Shown: piece after piece, positions 46,060 to 55,100 of the stretch
Layout of the letters: every line of letters starts with the position of its first letter
Numbering within the stretch: the stretch's first letter is position 1
Made by a program: the position numbers and the translations under genes
Source of the DNA: Paenibacillus plantiphilus
GTDB taxonomy: Bacteria; Bacillota; Bacilli; Paenibacillales; Paenibacillaceae
DNA: 64,000 nucleotides
Assembly: GCF_927798095.1 (NCBI RefSeq)
Contig: NZ_CAKMMF010000010.1
Location: 117,025-181,024 of the forward strand
Direction of reading: 5' to 3'
Notes under the pieces: model-generated
Seen by the model: the letters and a program-made list of their open reading frames with translations, nothing else
Told to the model about the DNA's origin: nothing
The model's database searches: none

Positions 46060-46644
46060 ATGAAACGAACGATTGTATTGCTCATTCTTGTATTTGTTCT
46101 GTCGGGAGCTGCCATATATCAGAATAATGATAAAATGGGTGAGGCGCTGGCTGCATCATCTGAAATGAATCCCAAGCCTGGCTTCACAGCACCTACGCTT
46201 GAACTGCCAGATTTGGACGACAAGCCACTAGCTATTGGCGGCAAGAAGGATAAGCTGCTGCTGCTCAACTTTTGGGCATCTTGGTGCGGACCTTGTGAGC
46301 TGGAAGCGCCAGATCTACTGGAGCTATCCAAGAAATATGGCGATAAGCTGGAGCTGTATGGAGTGAATGCGACAACGTATGACAAGGAACGTCAAGCGAG
46401 GGAGTTTGTGGAGGAGTTTGAGCTTTCTTTTCCCATTCTGATGGATCGGGATGGCAAAGCAACTGAGCTGTACAAAGTAACGACCTTCCCAACAAGCTTC
46501 ATTATCGATAGCAATGGCATTGTTAGAGAACGAGTGCCGGGTGTTATCTCACTCAATGAGTGGGAAGACCTGATTGAGAAATGGATCGATATCGATGAGC
46601 GAAATAAGGAACAGAGCACGGAGCAGGGCAAGAGCGAGGAATAG
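46060..46644 (+). CDS. ResA/TlpA-like thiol-disulfide oxidoreductase
   Basis: 194 residues, membrane-anchored by an N-terminal segment (TIVLLILVFVLSGAAIY), thioredoxin fold outside the membrane. The active site is WASWCGPCELEAP, and the cis-proline loop is TTFPTSFIID. The AhpC/TSA-type lead PGFTAPTLELPDLD is typical of ResA and StoA, which reduce cytochrome c apoproteins or spore envelope proteins. No cytochrome c maturation genes lie near, so the partner is unknown. The C-terminus is an acidic, Gln/Glu-rich tail. ATG 46060. Confidence 0.9.
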   Translation: MKRTIVLLILVFVLSGAAIYQNNDKMGEALAASSEMNPKPGFTAPTLELPDLDDKPLAIGGKKDKLLLLNFWASWCGPCELEAPDLLELSKKYGDKLELYGVNATTYDKERQAREFVEEFELSFPILMDRDGKATELYKVTTFPTSFIIDSNGIVRERVPGVISLNEWEDLIEKWIDIDERNKEQSTEQGKSEE

Positions 46645-46669
46645 CGCAAGGACTACGATGTCTTGGCAG

Positions 46670-47117
46670 CTGTAAGAGGGTTTTTCAGCGTTCCAGTGCA
46701 ACTCGCTCCACTTTTCCGTGCTGTAAAGCGGTTTTTCCGCCTTATGGAGAGAGTTGAAGAGCATTCAACGATGTTATGCCATCTGTAAGAAGGTTTTTCA
46801 AGCTTACAGCGCAACTCAATCCACTTTTCCGTGCTGTAAAGCGGTTTTTCCGCTTTATGGAGAGAGTTGAAGAGCATTCTACGATGTCTTGGCATCTGTA
46901 AGAAGGTTTTTCAAGCTTACAGCGCAACTCAATCCACTTTTCCGTGCTGTAAAGCGGTTTTTCCGCCTTATGGAGAGAGTTGAAGAGCATTCTATGATGA
47001 CTTGGCATCTGTAAGAGGGTTTTTCAGCGTTCCAGCGCAACTCGCTCCACTTTTCCGTGCTGTAAAGCGATTTTTCCGCCTTATGGTGAGAGTTGAAGAG
47101 CATTCAACGATGACTTT
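46670..47117. repeat. Four tandem copies of a 113-bp repeat
   Basis: Copies start at 46670, 46783, 46896 and 47009, each exactly 113 bp apart, beginning CTGTAAGA(A/G)GGTTTTTC. Each holds the inverted element GCTGTAAAGCGG-TTTTTCCGC. Copies 1 and 4 are alike, as are copies 2 and 3. ORFs of 70-88 codons on the minus strand across them are repeat products, not genes. Confidence 0.92.
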
Positions 47118-47533
47118 CATAACAGCAGTCTCACTTTAGACAATATAGGAAATAACGGGGCTGTTCAGAAAGTCGTTATATTTTGAGAGTCTCCACTAAC
47201 CCCCTTTATACGATGAAAAAGATGCTTCCAGCCCCACTATGATAGCTATGATAGTGGTTTTGGAGGCATCTTTTCACATCAGCGAAACACCGCGAGCTGA
47301 GAGCTGGAAGCTGGGAGCTGCGCGCGGCTAGGACTGACCTCATTGGATATTGGATGAATTTTGGCGTTTGGCGAACAGCCCGGTGACTACATGTGGGTTT
47401 TTGCAGTTGTGTGCGGATTCGCTTCCTGCAAATCCGCACACAAATCTGCTCAGCGAAGAGGTTGCCCCTCCCTAAAGGGGCAACCTACTCTACACTATAG
47501 GCTGCTGCATATCGGAACAGCCTCTCTTTTGAT
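47118..47533. other. Gene-free stretch with hairpins
   Basis: No coding frame is convincing. A long imperfect hairpin at 47217-47274 (AAAAGATGCTTCCA... with ...TGGAGGCATCTTTT) has A and T flanks and may be a bidirectional terminator. Another, GTTGCCCCTCC/GGGGCAAC, lies near 47460-47484, and AGGCTG/CAGCCT near 47499-47523 could serve the end of cimA. Some of it (GGGGCTGTTCAGAAAGTC near 47157) has the look of insertion-element debris. Confidence 0.5.
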
Positions 47534-49147
47534 TCAATGGTTCACAAGGCCAAGCTGTGCGCGGGGCTCATCTTGAACATGTTCGACTCTGGACATTGTG
47601 AGCAGCGCATAACGAATGCTGTCGACTAGCGCTTCCCAGCTAGCTTCAATCACATTGCTCGATACACCGACTGTATTCCAGGTATTGTTGAAATCGGTGG
47701 ATTCCATCAGCACCCGAACTTTGGCGGCGGTTGCGTCCTTCTCATCAATGACTCGTACCTTGTAGTCGGCAAGATGAATATTGTTGATGCTCGGATAGAA
47801 CTGGACAAGCGCCTTGCGCAGGGCATTATCCAGCGCATTGACCGGACCATTGCCTTCTGCGGCTGTATAGACGGTCTGCTCATCGACGGTTATCTTCACA
47901 ATCGCTTCGGTGTTCATAATACCATTCGTTTTCTCGACCAGCATCTTGAAGGATTCAAGCTTGAACATTTCCTCCATCTGGCCGAAAGCGTCACGCAGGA
48001 GAAGCTCCAACGAGGCATCAGCGCCTTCGAATTGGTAGCCTTGATGCTCAAGGTCCTTGATACGCTCCATAATGAGCTTCGTCTTCTCATTATTTGCGTT
48101 GATATCAAGCCCCAGCTCCTGAGCTTTGGAAATAATGTTGCTTTGACCGGCAAGCTCGGAAACGAGAATCCGCTGCTTGTTGCCGACTAGGCCAGGAGAG
48201 ATATGCTCATAGGTTTTGGAATCCTTCATAATCGCGGATACGTGGATGCCGCCCTTATGCGCGAACGCGGCATTGCCGACATATGGCTGGCCGACTGGCA
48301 TATGTACGTTAGCGATCTCGCTCACATAGCGCGCCGTTGTTGTGAGCGATTGGAGCTGCTCGTCGCTTATGCATGGATAGTTCATCTTAATCTGCAGGTT
48401 AGGAATAATGGAGCATAGATTGGCATTGCCGCACCGTTCGCCGTATCCGTTGATCGTCCCCTGCACCTGTCGGGCGCCTGCTCCAACAGCAGCCAACGTA
48501 TTCGCAACCGCAAGCTCACAGTCATTGTGAGTGTGAATACCGATCGGAGCCGAGAGCTCGGAACGTACACGAGTTACAATCTCGTGAATTTCCGAAGGCA
48601 ATGTGCCGCCATTCGTGTCGCAGAGGACGATCCAGTCCGCGCCTGCATCCTGTGCTTTGCGAAGAACGGACAGCGCATATTCGGGGTTATGCTTGTATCC
48701 GTCGAAGAAATGCTCGGAATCGAAGATCGCTTCCACACCATTTCTTTTCAGGAATGCGAAGGAATCATATATCATGGCCAGATTCTCTTCCAATGTCGTT
48801 TGCAATGCAGTATGGACATGAAAATCCCATGACTTGCCCACTAGTGTAGCGGCGGGGACGCCTGATTCAACGATGCGAAGCAGACTGCTGTCGTGCTCTG
48901 CGATGCTGTTCTTCCTTCTGGTGCTGCCGAAGGCTGTTATTTTTGCGTTAAACTTCATTGTTCTGACTCGCTCGAAAAATTCAATGTCCTTGCTGTTGCT
49001 TCCTGGGTTGCCGCCTTCAATATAATGTACGCCTAGCTGATCAAGCTTCTGGGCGATCTTAAGTTTATCATCGGCTGAAAGGCTTATCCCTTCTCCTTGA
49101 GTGCCGTCACGCAGCGTCGTGTCGAAAATTGAGATTGCGTTTGTCAT
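47534..49147 (-). CDS. cimA: (R)-citramalate synthase
   Basis: 537 residues. Condenses pyruvate with acetyl-CoA to citramalate, the threonine-independent entry to isoleucine. The HMGL-like TIM barrel opens ISIFDTTLRDGTQGEGISLS, with the metal histidines in IGIHTHNDCELAVAN and the loop INGYGERCGNANL. The C-terminal LeuA-type regulatory domain (about residues 400-537) contains EAIVKITVDEQTVYTAAEG in part. The SWDFHVHTALQTTLEEN segment sets this group apart from LeuA. ATG 49147 follows AAGGAGGAG. No T-box was seen upstream. Confidence 0.94.
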   Translation of the reverse strand: MTNAISIFDTTLRDGTQGEGISLSADDKLKIAQKLDQLGVHYIEGGNPGSNSKDIEFFERVRTMKFNAKITAFGSTRRKNSIAEHDSSLLRIVESGVPAATLVGKSWDFHVHTALQTTLEENLAMIYDSFAFLKRNGVEAIFDSEHFFDGYKHNPEYALSVLRKAQDAGADWIVLCDTNGGTLPSEIHEIVTRVRSELSAPIGIHTHNDCELAVANTLAAVGAGARQVQGTINGYGERCGNANLCSIIPNLQIKMNYPCISDEQLQSLTTTARYVSEIANVHMPVGQPYVGNAAFAHKGGIHVSAIMKDSKTYEHISPGLVGNKQRILVSELAGQSNIISKAQELGLDINANNEKTKLIMERIKDLEHQGYQFEGADASLELLLRDAFGQMEEMFKLESFKMLVEKTNGIMNTEAIVKITVDEQTVYTAAEGNGPVNALDNALRKALVQFYPSINNIHLADYKVRVIDEKDATAAKVRVLMESTDFNNTWNTVGVSSNVIEASWEALVDSIRYALLTMSRVEHVQDEPRAQLGLVNH

Positions 49148-49198
49148 AACCTGGACGCTCCTCCTTCATCATTCCTTAGCAAAAGTCAACCTTTCTAA

Positions 49199-49207
49199 GT
49201 ATAGCAT
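49199..49207 (-). promoter_or_regulatory. Candidate extended -10 promoter of cimA
   Basis: On the minus strand the sequence reads TGC-TATACT, an extended -10 element, about 50 bases before the start codon. The -35 region is poor. Confidence 0.4.
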
Positions 49208-49427
49208 TAGTTATGCCTGGAGAGAAGCAGTAAGCGTGCTTTTTTATAATAGAAGCAAGCCTTTATGTTGACGTCTATTGCAGGCATGGGTATGCTGATT
49301 ATAAGGTTGTACATGGTTGGTTAATGCTAAGTGTAGGATGGCTAATGGAGGGAGGAGCATAATTAATGATGCATGCTGTATTTCATATGAGGAGCTCCAC
49401 TCAAAGACTCCCGGTAGGGTATGGAAT

Positions 49428-50702
49428 ATGAATGCGGATGAGCCTGAAAAAACAGGCAAAGGCCGGATTATCATTCATTTGGACATGAATGCGTTCTATT
49501 GCTCGGTTCACGAAGCAGAAGAGCCGCATATATATAAGGGGAAGCCGACAGCAGTTGCGGGAAGCGTGGAGCTTCGCAAAGGTGTTATCGTCACGTCATC
49601 CTATACGGCCCGCAATAGGGGGGTCAAAACAGGGATGACCGTTCGGCAGGGATTGAATATATGTCCTGAACTGATGCTTATTCGCCCTGATTTTGATCTG
49701 TATCGCAAATATTCACGCGGGTTCCTGTCCATTGCAAGAAAGTATACGCCGCTCGTCGAGGTCACTTCCATTGACGAATGCTATCTGGATATTACGGGCT
49801 CCTCGTTGTTCGGCGAGCCGCTGGAGATTGCCAGAACGATTCAAAGCCGTATTCTTAGCGATTGGAATTTGCCAAGCTCAATCGGTATCGCGCCTAATAA
49901 GCTATTGGCGAAGATGGCTTCCGATATGCAGAAGCCTAATGGGTTTACCGTGCTTCGCATTCGGGACGTGCCGAAGCTGCTCTGGCATAAGCCATGCCAG
50001 TCTCTGTTTGGCATCGGTCGCAAGACGGCGGAGAAGCTGCAGAAGCTCAATATTACGACAATCGGCCAACTGGCAGCTGCAGAGGAAGCGTTCCTTATTA
50101 AGCAGTTCGGAGTGATGGGCTCCTGGATGAAGGCGGCTGCTCATGGAATCGATCATTCACCTGTTCATGAAGCGCGCGAGCAGAACAAGTCAATCGGTCA
50201 TACAACGACGCTGCCGCAGGACGTTGCAGATCGGGATGAGGCGCATCGGGTGCTGCTGAATTTGGCTGATCAGACGGGAAGAAGGCTGCGCCGACAGAAG
50301 CTGATGGCGTCGACGGTGCAAATTGTAGTGCGCAAGCCGGATATGTCTACCATTAACCGGTCGATTACACTTTCTGTTCCGACGGCTACAACAGCTGATA
50401 TTCATCGGGAGGCCTGCAAGCTCTTCGATAAGCATTGGCGTGAGGGCAGCCCTGTGCGATTGCTTGGAATAACGCTGCAAAGTCTGTCGCGGAGCGATGA
50501 GACTGCTGTACAGCTGGATTTGTTTGATTACAAGGAGCAGCCGAAGAAGGAAGCGCTGACGAAAGCAATGGATATGCTGAGGGACAAATTTGGCGAGGAT
50601 GCTGTACTCACAGCAGGGATGCTTGGCGATGATCCATCGGCATTAATTCGCAATAAGAGAATTCGCGGTACATCCTTGCAAACGGACGAGCATTTGTTAT
50701 AA
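49428..50702 (+). CDS. dinB: DNA polymerase IV
   Basis: Y-family translesion polymerase of about 424 residues. The palm opens IIHLDMNAFYCSVHEAEEP with the first metal Asp; TSIDECYLDITGS holds the second catalytic acidic pair; SIGIAPNKLLAKMASDMQKP and FGIGRKTAEKLQ (helix-hairpin-helix) follow. The little-finger domain lies at the C-terminal third. A beta-clamp binding motif QLDLF is present near the end. The start is taken as ATG 49428 (MNADEP); the frame extends to 49317 but that part is not family-like. No LexA box was recognised. Confidence 0.92.
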   Translation: MNADEPEKTGKGRIIIHLDMNAFYCSVHEAEEPHIYKGKPTAVAGSVELRKGVIVTSSYTARNRGVKTGMTVRQGLNICPELMLIRPDFDLYRKYSRGFLSIARKYTPLVEVTSIDECYLDITGSSLFGEPLEIARTIQSRILSDWNLPSSIGIAPNKLLAKMASDMQKPNGFTVLRIRDVPKLLWHKPCQSLFGIGRKTAEKLQKLNITTIGQLAAAEEAFLIKQFGVMGSWMKAAAHGIDHSPVHEAREQNKSIGHTTTLPQDVADRDEAHRVLLNLADQTGRRLRRQKLMASTVQIVVRKPDMSTINRSITLSVPTATTADIHREACKLFDKHWREGSPVRLLGITLQSLSRSDETAVQLDLFDYKEQPKKEALTKAMDMLRDKFGEDAVLTAGMLGDDPSALIRNKRIRGTSLQTDEHLL

Positions 50703-50746
50703 TGAGTGAAGGCTAGTATTTGTTATAAGGATGAGAGGCAAGCTGA

Positions 50747-51013
<267 letters not shown>

Positions 51014-51040
51014 TATAAGGTTCATGCATCATGCCATATA

Positions 51041-51092
51041 GAAGAACCCCCTCTCTCGTTTCTATCGACGCGAGAGGGGGTTCTTCTATTTT
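51041..51092 (+). terminator. Terminator after the ferredoxin gene
   Basis: GAAGAACCCCCTCTCTCG (51041-51058) pairs with CGAGAGGGGGTTCTTC (51071-51086), then TATTTTT. Confidence 0.9.
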
Positions 51093-51180
51093 TATAGCAT
51101 TTATTGGAAAATCACTCTGCTGCAAGGTATTATTATCTGATTAATTTCGACAATAATATGGCATATTCGACATGTTTGTA

Positions 51181-51210
51181 TTGCCATTGCTTGTAAATTT
51201 GAACTAGAAT
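51181..51210 (+). promoter_or_regulatory. Candidate promoter of the cyclase-FecR-NHL operon
   Basis: TTGCCA (51181-51186), 18 bases, TAGAAT (51205-51210). Just upstream TTCGACA occurs twice (about 51146 and 51166), a possible operator pair. Confidence 0.5.
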
Positions 51211-51266
51211 AGAAGAAGGTGAATGGACTTATTCTAGCAAACTGAATAATAGGATAGGGGGACTAT

Positions 51267-53159
51267 ATGCTTAAGCGCAAATGGCTGATTTCTACAGCCG
51301 CGTGTGTGCTGATCTGCTTATTCTGGTCATTCCTGTACAGTCTTGGCACAGGGGGCTCGCTGAACATGCTGGAGTCCGCCTTGCAGGACAGAGTTATGGT
51401 GCAATCAGATGCGGAACGAGCTCCGCACACCGATATTAATATTATTAAGATTGATCAGAAGTCGCTTGAAGCATTGGGACAGTTCCCATGGGACCGTGGC
51501 ATGTACGCAGAGCTGATCACGATGCTCGCTGAAGCCGGCGCCAAGGCAATCGCGCTTGACGTTGTGCTTGCAGAGCCGGGCAATAATCCCGATAGTGATG
51601 CGATGATGGCAGAGGTAATGCGCAAATACCCGAATGTTATTCTGCCCGTCGTCTTTAATTTTAAAGCCAGACAGAATGCGCCAGGTGAGATGGAAACCGA
51701 ATCCATCCTGTATCCGGCTGATACAATTGGCGCTGGACGCAATCAGGTTGGACATATAAATGTCATGCAGGATAACGATGGCACGGTGCGTATGCTGACC
51801 GTTGGCCTGGAAGCGACTGACGGAGAGGTGGTTCCGGCTTTTAGCGTGAAGCTGGCGAACTATCTGCTTGATGCGGGGAACCAGGTTCAATGGAAGGAGA
51901 AGGAATCGGCTTGGTATCGGGGTACAGAGCGAATTCCACTGAACAATCGCAGCCAGATTGCTACGGAATTTTATACAAAGCCTAGAGAAGAGATCACTTT
52001 GCAGACGGGCTATGATTCCCAGTCCTTCGTGGACGTATACACGGGTGAAATAGATGCTGCCTACTATGAGAACAAGGTTGTGCTTATCGGTCCTTATGCT
52101 CCAGGTCTTCAGGATGAGTATTTAACGCCGCTGAGCACTACATTGAAAATGTACGGGGTAGAAATTCATGCGAATATGGTCCAGTCACTCGTCGCAGGGA
52201 AGTTTCTTACGAAAGCGTCAGCTCCGGTCAATTATTCTATTATTATCGCGATGACGCTGCTATCGCTACTGCTGTTCGAGCGATTTACGGGCATTAAAGC
52301 ATTTGCCGTTTACGGAGCTGTAGCCCTTTTGTTTCTGAGCGGTTGGGTTTTAAGCTATTTCATGAAGAATTATTTCATTGCAGTTACATATCCGTTTCTA
52401 TCGCTTTCGTCGATGTTCATCTTTACAGTCGTGATGCATTATGTGACCGAGAGGAAGGAACGGAGCAGAGTTACTAACATATTCGGCCGCTTCGTGCCGC
52501 GTACGGTCGTTGACGAGATGCTCGCATCCGGCGAAGAGGTGAAGGTGGGGGGACAGCGGCGGGATATTAGCGTTGTTTTCGTTGATATTCGCGGCTTTAC
52601 CCCGATGTCGGAGAAGCTTCAGCCGGAGCAGGTTATTCAGGTGCTGAATGAATATTTGGACATCTGTACGAAAGCCGTATTCAAATACAATGGAACGCTG
52701 GACAAATTTATTGGTGATGGCGTGATGGCGATATTCGGCGCGCCGATCTCGCAGCCGAACCATCCGGAAATGGCGGTGCGCGCAGCGCTTGAGATGAAGC
52801 GGCAATCCGCTGAGCTGGAGGAACGATGCCTGCGGGAGATCGGCGTACCCGTAAGATTCGGTGTAGGCGTTAACAGCGGACCGGCCGTAGTAGGCAATAT
52901 CGGCTCTGAGATGCTGCGGCTGGATTATACAGCCATTGGCGACACGGTCAATCTGTCCGCACGGCTTGAAGCGAATGCGAAGCCCGGACAGATTCTGATA
53001 AGCGAAGAGACGCTGGCGCGAGTGCAAGGCATCTTCAAAACCGAATCGATCGGTGAGATTAAGGTCAAAGGAAAAGAGAAGCCCGTTCTCGTAACAGAGG
53101 TAGTGGGAGCAGTCGATGTGGAGAGCGCTTCTATTGAGAGGAGAGATGGAGAGGAATGA
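51267..53159 (+). CDS. CHASE2-domain adenylate cyclase
   Basis: 630 residues. TM1 (WLISTAACVLICLFWSFLY) leads to an extracellular CHASE2 sensor domain (about 40-325; IDQKSLEALGQFPWDRGMYAELI in short parts), three membrane helices (about 330-400) and a cytosolic class III cyclase domain (about 415-600). Metal-binding Asp residues are in VFVDIRGFTP and FIGDGVMAIFG. Lys in LDKFIGDG and Asp in RLDYTAIGDTVNLSARLE favour ATP over GTP. It should make cAMP in response to an outside signal, although cAMP signalling is little known in Bacillales. ATG 51267 after AGGGGG. Its stop overlaps the FecR gene by ATGA. Confidence 0.92.
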   Translation: MLKRKWLISTAACVLICLFWSFLYSLGTGGSLNMLESALQDRVMVQSDAERAPHTDINIIKIDQKSLEALGQFPWDRGMYAELITMLAEAGAKAIALDVVLAEPGNNPDSDAMMAEVMRKYPNVILPVVFNFKARQNAPGEMETESILYPADTIGAGRNQVGHINVMQDNDGTVRMLTVGLEATDGEVVPAFSVKLANYLLDAGNQVQWKEKESAWYRGTERIPLNNRSQIATEFYTKPREEITLQTGYDSQSFVDVYTGEIDAAYYENKVVLIGPYAPGLQDEYLTPLSTTLKMYGVEIHANMVQSLVAGKFLTKASAPVNYSIIIAMTLLSLLLFERFTGIKAFAVYGAVALLFLSGWVLSYFMKNYFIAVTYPFLSLSSMFIFTVVMHYVTERKERSRVTNIFGRFVPRTVVDEMLASGEEVKVGGQRRDISVVFVDIRGFTPMSEKLQPEQVIQVLNEYLDICTKAVFKYNGTLDKFIGDGVMAIFGAPISQPNHPEMAVRAALEMKRQSAELEERCLREIGVPVRFGVGVNSGPAVVGNIGSEMLRLDYTAIGDTVNLSARLEANAKPGQILISEETLARVQGIFKTESIGEIKVKGKEKPVLVTEVVGAVDVESASIERRDGEE

Positions 53160-55084
53160 AAGCAATGAATCGGATTCTACTAATGGCGTTGTGTCTGACG
53201 CTGATTGCAGGTCCTGCAGCGCTGCTCGCTGGCGCTGATGGGGTATCAGCCGCACAGGAGATGAGGGTGGCTATTGTCAAGTCATTGAAAGGCTCTGTAA
53301 CCGTTCTGAAGTCAGGTGGCTCCAAAACGTTCAAGGCATTCAAAAATATGAGCTTGAACGAAGGGGATCAAATCTCGACAGGCAAGGATGGCTCTGTAGA
53401 GCTGGAGCTGTCAAGCGAGGACGCGGACAAAGACAACGTAACGATCGGCGCAAGCTCTCAGGTAAACTTCACGAAGCTCAAGGATACAAGCGGCACCAAA
53501 ACGAAAATGAGTGTGTGGGCTGGCTCGCTCTGGCTGAAGGTGAAGTCGGTGTCAAATGCGAACGACCAGTTTGAGGTTGAAACGCCAACCTCTATTATGG
53601 GTGTCAGAGGAACACAGCTTGGCATCTTTGTAAATCCTTTAACAGGTCTTACAGAAACATTTGTTGCATCTGGTGTAGTACAGGCGACATCGGGCGCCGA
53701 TCGTTATAATGAAAACATGAATGAGCGAATGAATAATGGCGTGTTCATCTATCCGACGCAGCAAATTACTGAGGCAGGCGCTGAAGAGGGTATAGAAACC
53801 TCGATATCCATTATTAATATTAATGAATTTATTAAATCGATTGATCCGGAAATTATTAGAAAAATCATTGAAGATGCTGAAAATATTAGAAAAGAGCAAG
53901 AGAAGTTTTTGAACAGCATGAAAGATGGCATGGCGAATAATGGTCAGTCGGGTATGACGCCAGAAGCAATGGCAGCACTCGGATTGATCACAGATGCTGA
54001 TCTGCAGCGTATTACGAATAATTTTAATATTATGGTCTCCTTGATTGCCCAAGAGGCGATTAATAATAACAAAGTGAATGAAGCGGAAATCAAGAAGTTA
54101 ATTGATGGGGTCAATGCTGCTGCAGGAATGAAAGTAGTCGACATAGACAAGAAGGCAGAGTTCGACTTGACCTTGCAGGAGAAGGAGAAGCAGAAGAAAG
54201 CGGATGAGCTGCGGAAAGCGCAGGAGCAGAAGTTGAAGGAAGAGCGCGAAGCGGCAAAAAATAATTTTGACAAGCTAGCGAAGGCGCTGAAAGATAAAGC
54301 GGAGGAAGCGGCTAAAAAGAAAGAAGAGAACAAAAAGGAGTTGGAAAAGCAGAAGGAGGCAGCTGCGAAGGCTTTCTTCGACCGACTTAACGAAATCGAT
54401 AAGAAGAAATTCGATGAAAACAGAGCAAACAATGAGCTGCCTCCACTTTCGAAGCCAAATACGGGCAGCGGTAGTTCGAATGGCAACTCGAATGGTGGTG
54501 GCTCGAACGGTGGCTCGAACGGCACTGCTCCTGCGGTGAGCCTGAAGTTTAGCAGCTCAGCGTATGCGAGCGGCAATGCGACGGTGACAGAAATGTCGCT
54601 GCCCGTTGATATTGACGTTGAATTGGGCGGTTTTACAAACGATAAGCGTATTTATGGTTATCAGGTAGTTGTAGAGTATGACAAGAGCTATTCGGCATTT
54701 GATTATACTACCTTCAATAATCCGACGACTGCACTGCAATATCGTGCTGGAGGAGGCGTCTTCAAGGTTGAGCCTGAGGGCGCATCAGTGAGCGATGCAG
54801 ATAGTGTTGATGATATTCGTGTCCTTGACGCCAATGTCAAGAGCACAGTGGTGTATTCGGTAACCAAATTCAAGGGCAATGCGGTAGAGGTGGATGGCAA
54901 AAAGACAGTGGTGAAGCTGCCGTTTGTCCTTCATCGTTCCCAAGCACCAAACAGTCAAGATGCAGTGCCCGTGTCATTTAAGATTGTAAAAATTGTAGCT
55001 GTTGATGAGCAGGGCAATCCAATTGCTGTTTCGACTGGCGGAAGCTTGACGCTTCAAGTGAAATTCATGCAACTTCTACTATAA
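53156..55084 (+). CDS. Secreted FecR-domain protein with coiled coil and cohesin-like C-terminal domain
   Basis: 642 residues. A signal peptide (LLMALCLTLIAGPAALLAGA) is followed by a FecR domain (about 45-185; VAIVKSLKGSVTVLKSGG, LNEGDQISTGKDGSVELEL, ETPTSIMGVRGTQLGI), then a helical part, a charged Lys/Glu coiled coil (about 340-420), a Ser/Asn/Gly linker (about 438-462), and a C-terminal beta domain that looks like a cohesin-type module (SLKFSSSAYASG, YGYQVVVEYDKSYSAFDY). No LPXTG or SLH domain. It begins on the cyclase stop codon, so the two are made together. It may hold or sense a surface ligand for the cyclase; this is inference. Confidence 0.85.
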   Translation: MKAMNRILLMALCLTLIAGPAALLAGADGVSAAQEMRVAIVKSLKGSVTVLKSGGSKTFKAFKNMSLNEGDQISTGKDGSVELELSSEDADKDNVTIGASSQVNFTKLKDTSGTKTKMSVWAGSLWLKVKSVSNANDQFEVETPTSIMGVRGTQLGIFVNPLTGLTETFVASGVVQATSGADRYNENMNERMNNGVFIYPTQQITEAGAEEGIETSISIININEFIKSIDPEIIRKIIEDAENIRKEQEKFLNSMKDGMANNGQSGMTPEAMAALGLITDADLQRITNNFNIMVSLIAQEAINNNKVNEAEIKKLIDGVNAAAGMKVVDIDKKAEFDLTLQEKEKQKKADELRKAQEQKLKEEREAAKNNFDKLAKALKDKAEEAAKKKEENKKELEKQKEAAAKAFFDRLNEIDKKKFDENRANNELPPLSKPNTGSGSSNGNSNGGGSNGGSNGTAPAVSLKFSSSAYASGNATVTEMSLPVDIDVELGGFTNDKRIYGYQVVVEYDKSYSAFDYTTFNNPTTALQYRAGGGVFKVEPEGASVSDADSVDDIRVLDANVKSTVVYSVTKFKGNAVEVDGKKTVVKLPFVLHRSQAPNSQDAVPVSFKIVKIVAVDEQGNPIAVSTGGSLTLQVKFMQLLL

Positions 55085-55100
55085 GGAGTAGTGTAAGATA

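Noticed and set aside
46653..47103. Overlapping minus-strand frames of 70-88 codons
   Set aside because: They are products of the 113-bp tandem repeat and repeat the same peptide; no ribosome sites.
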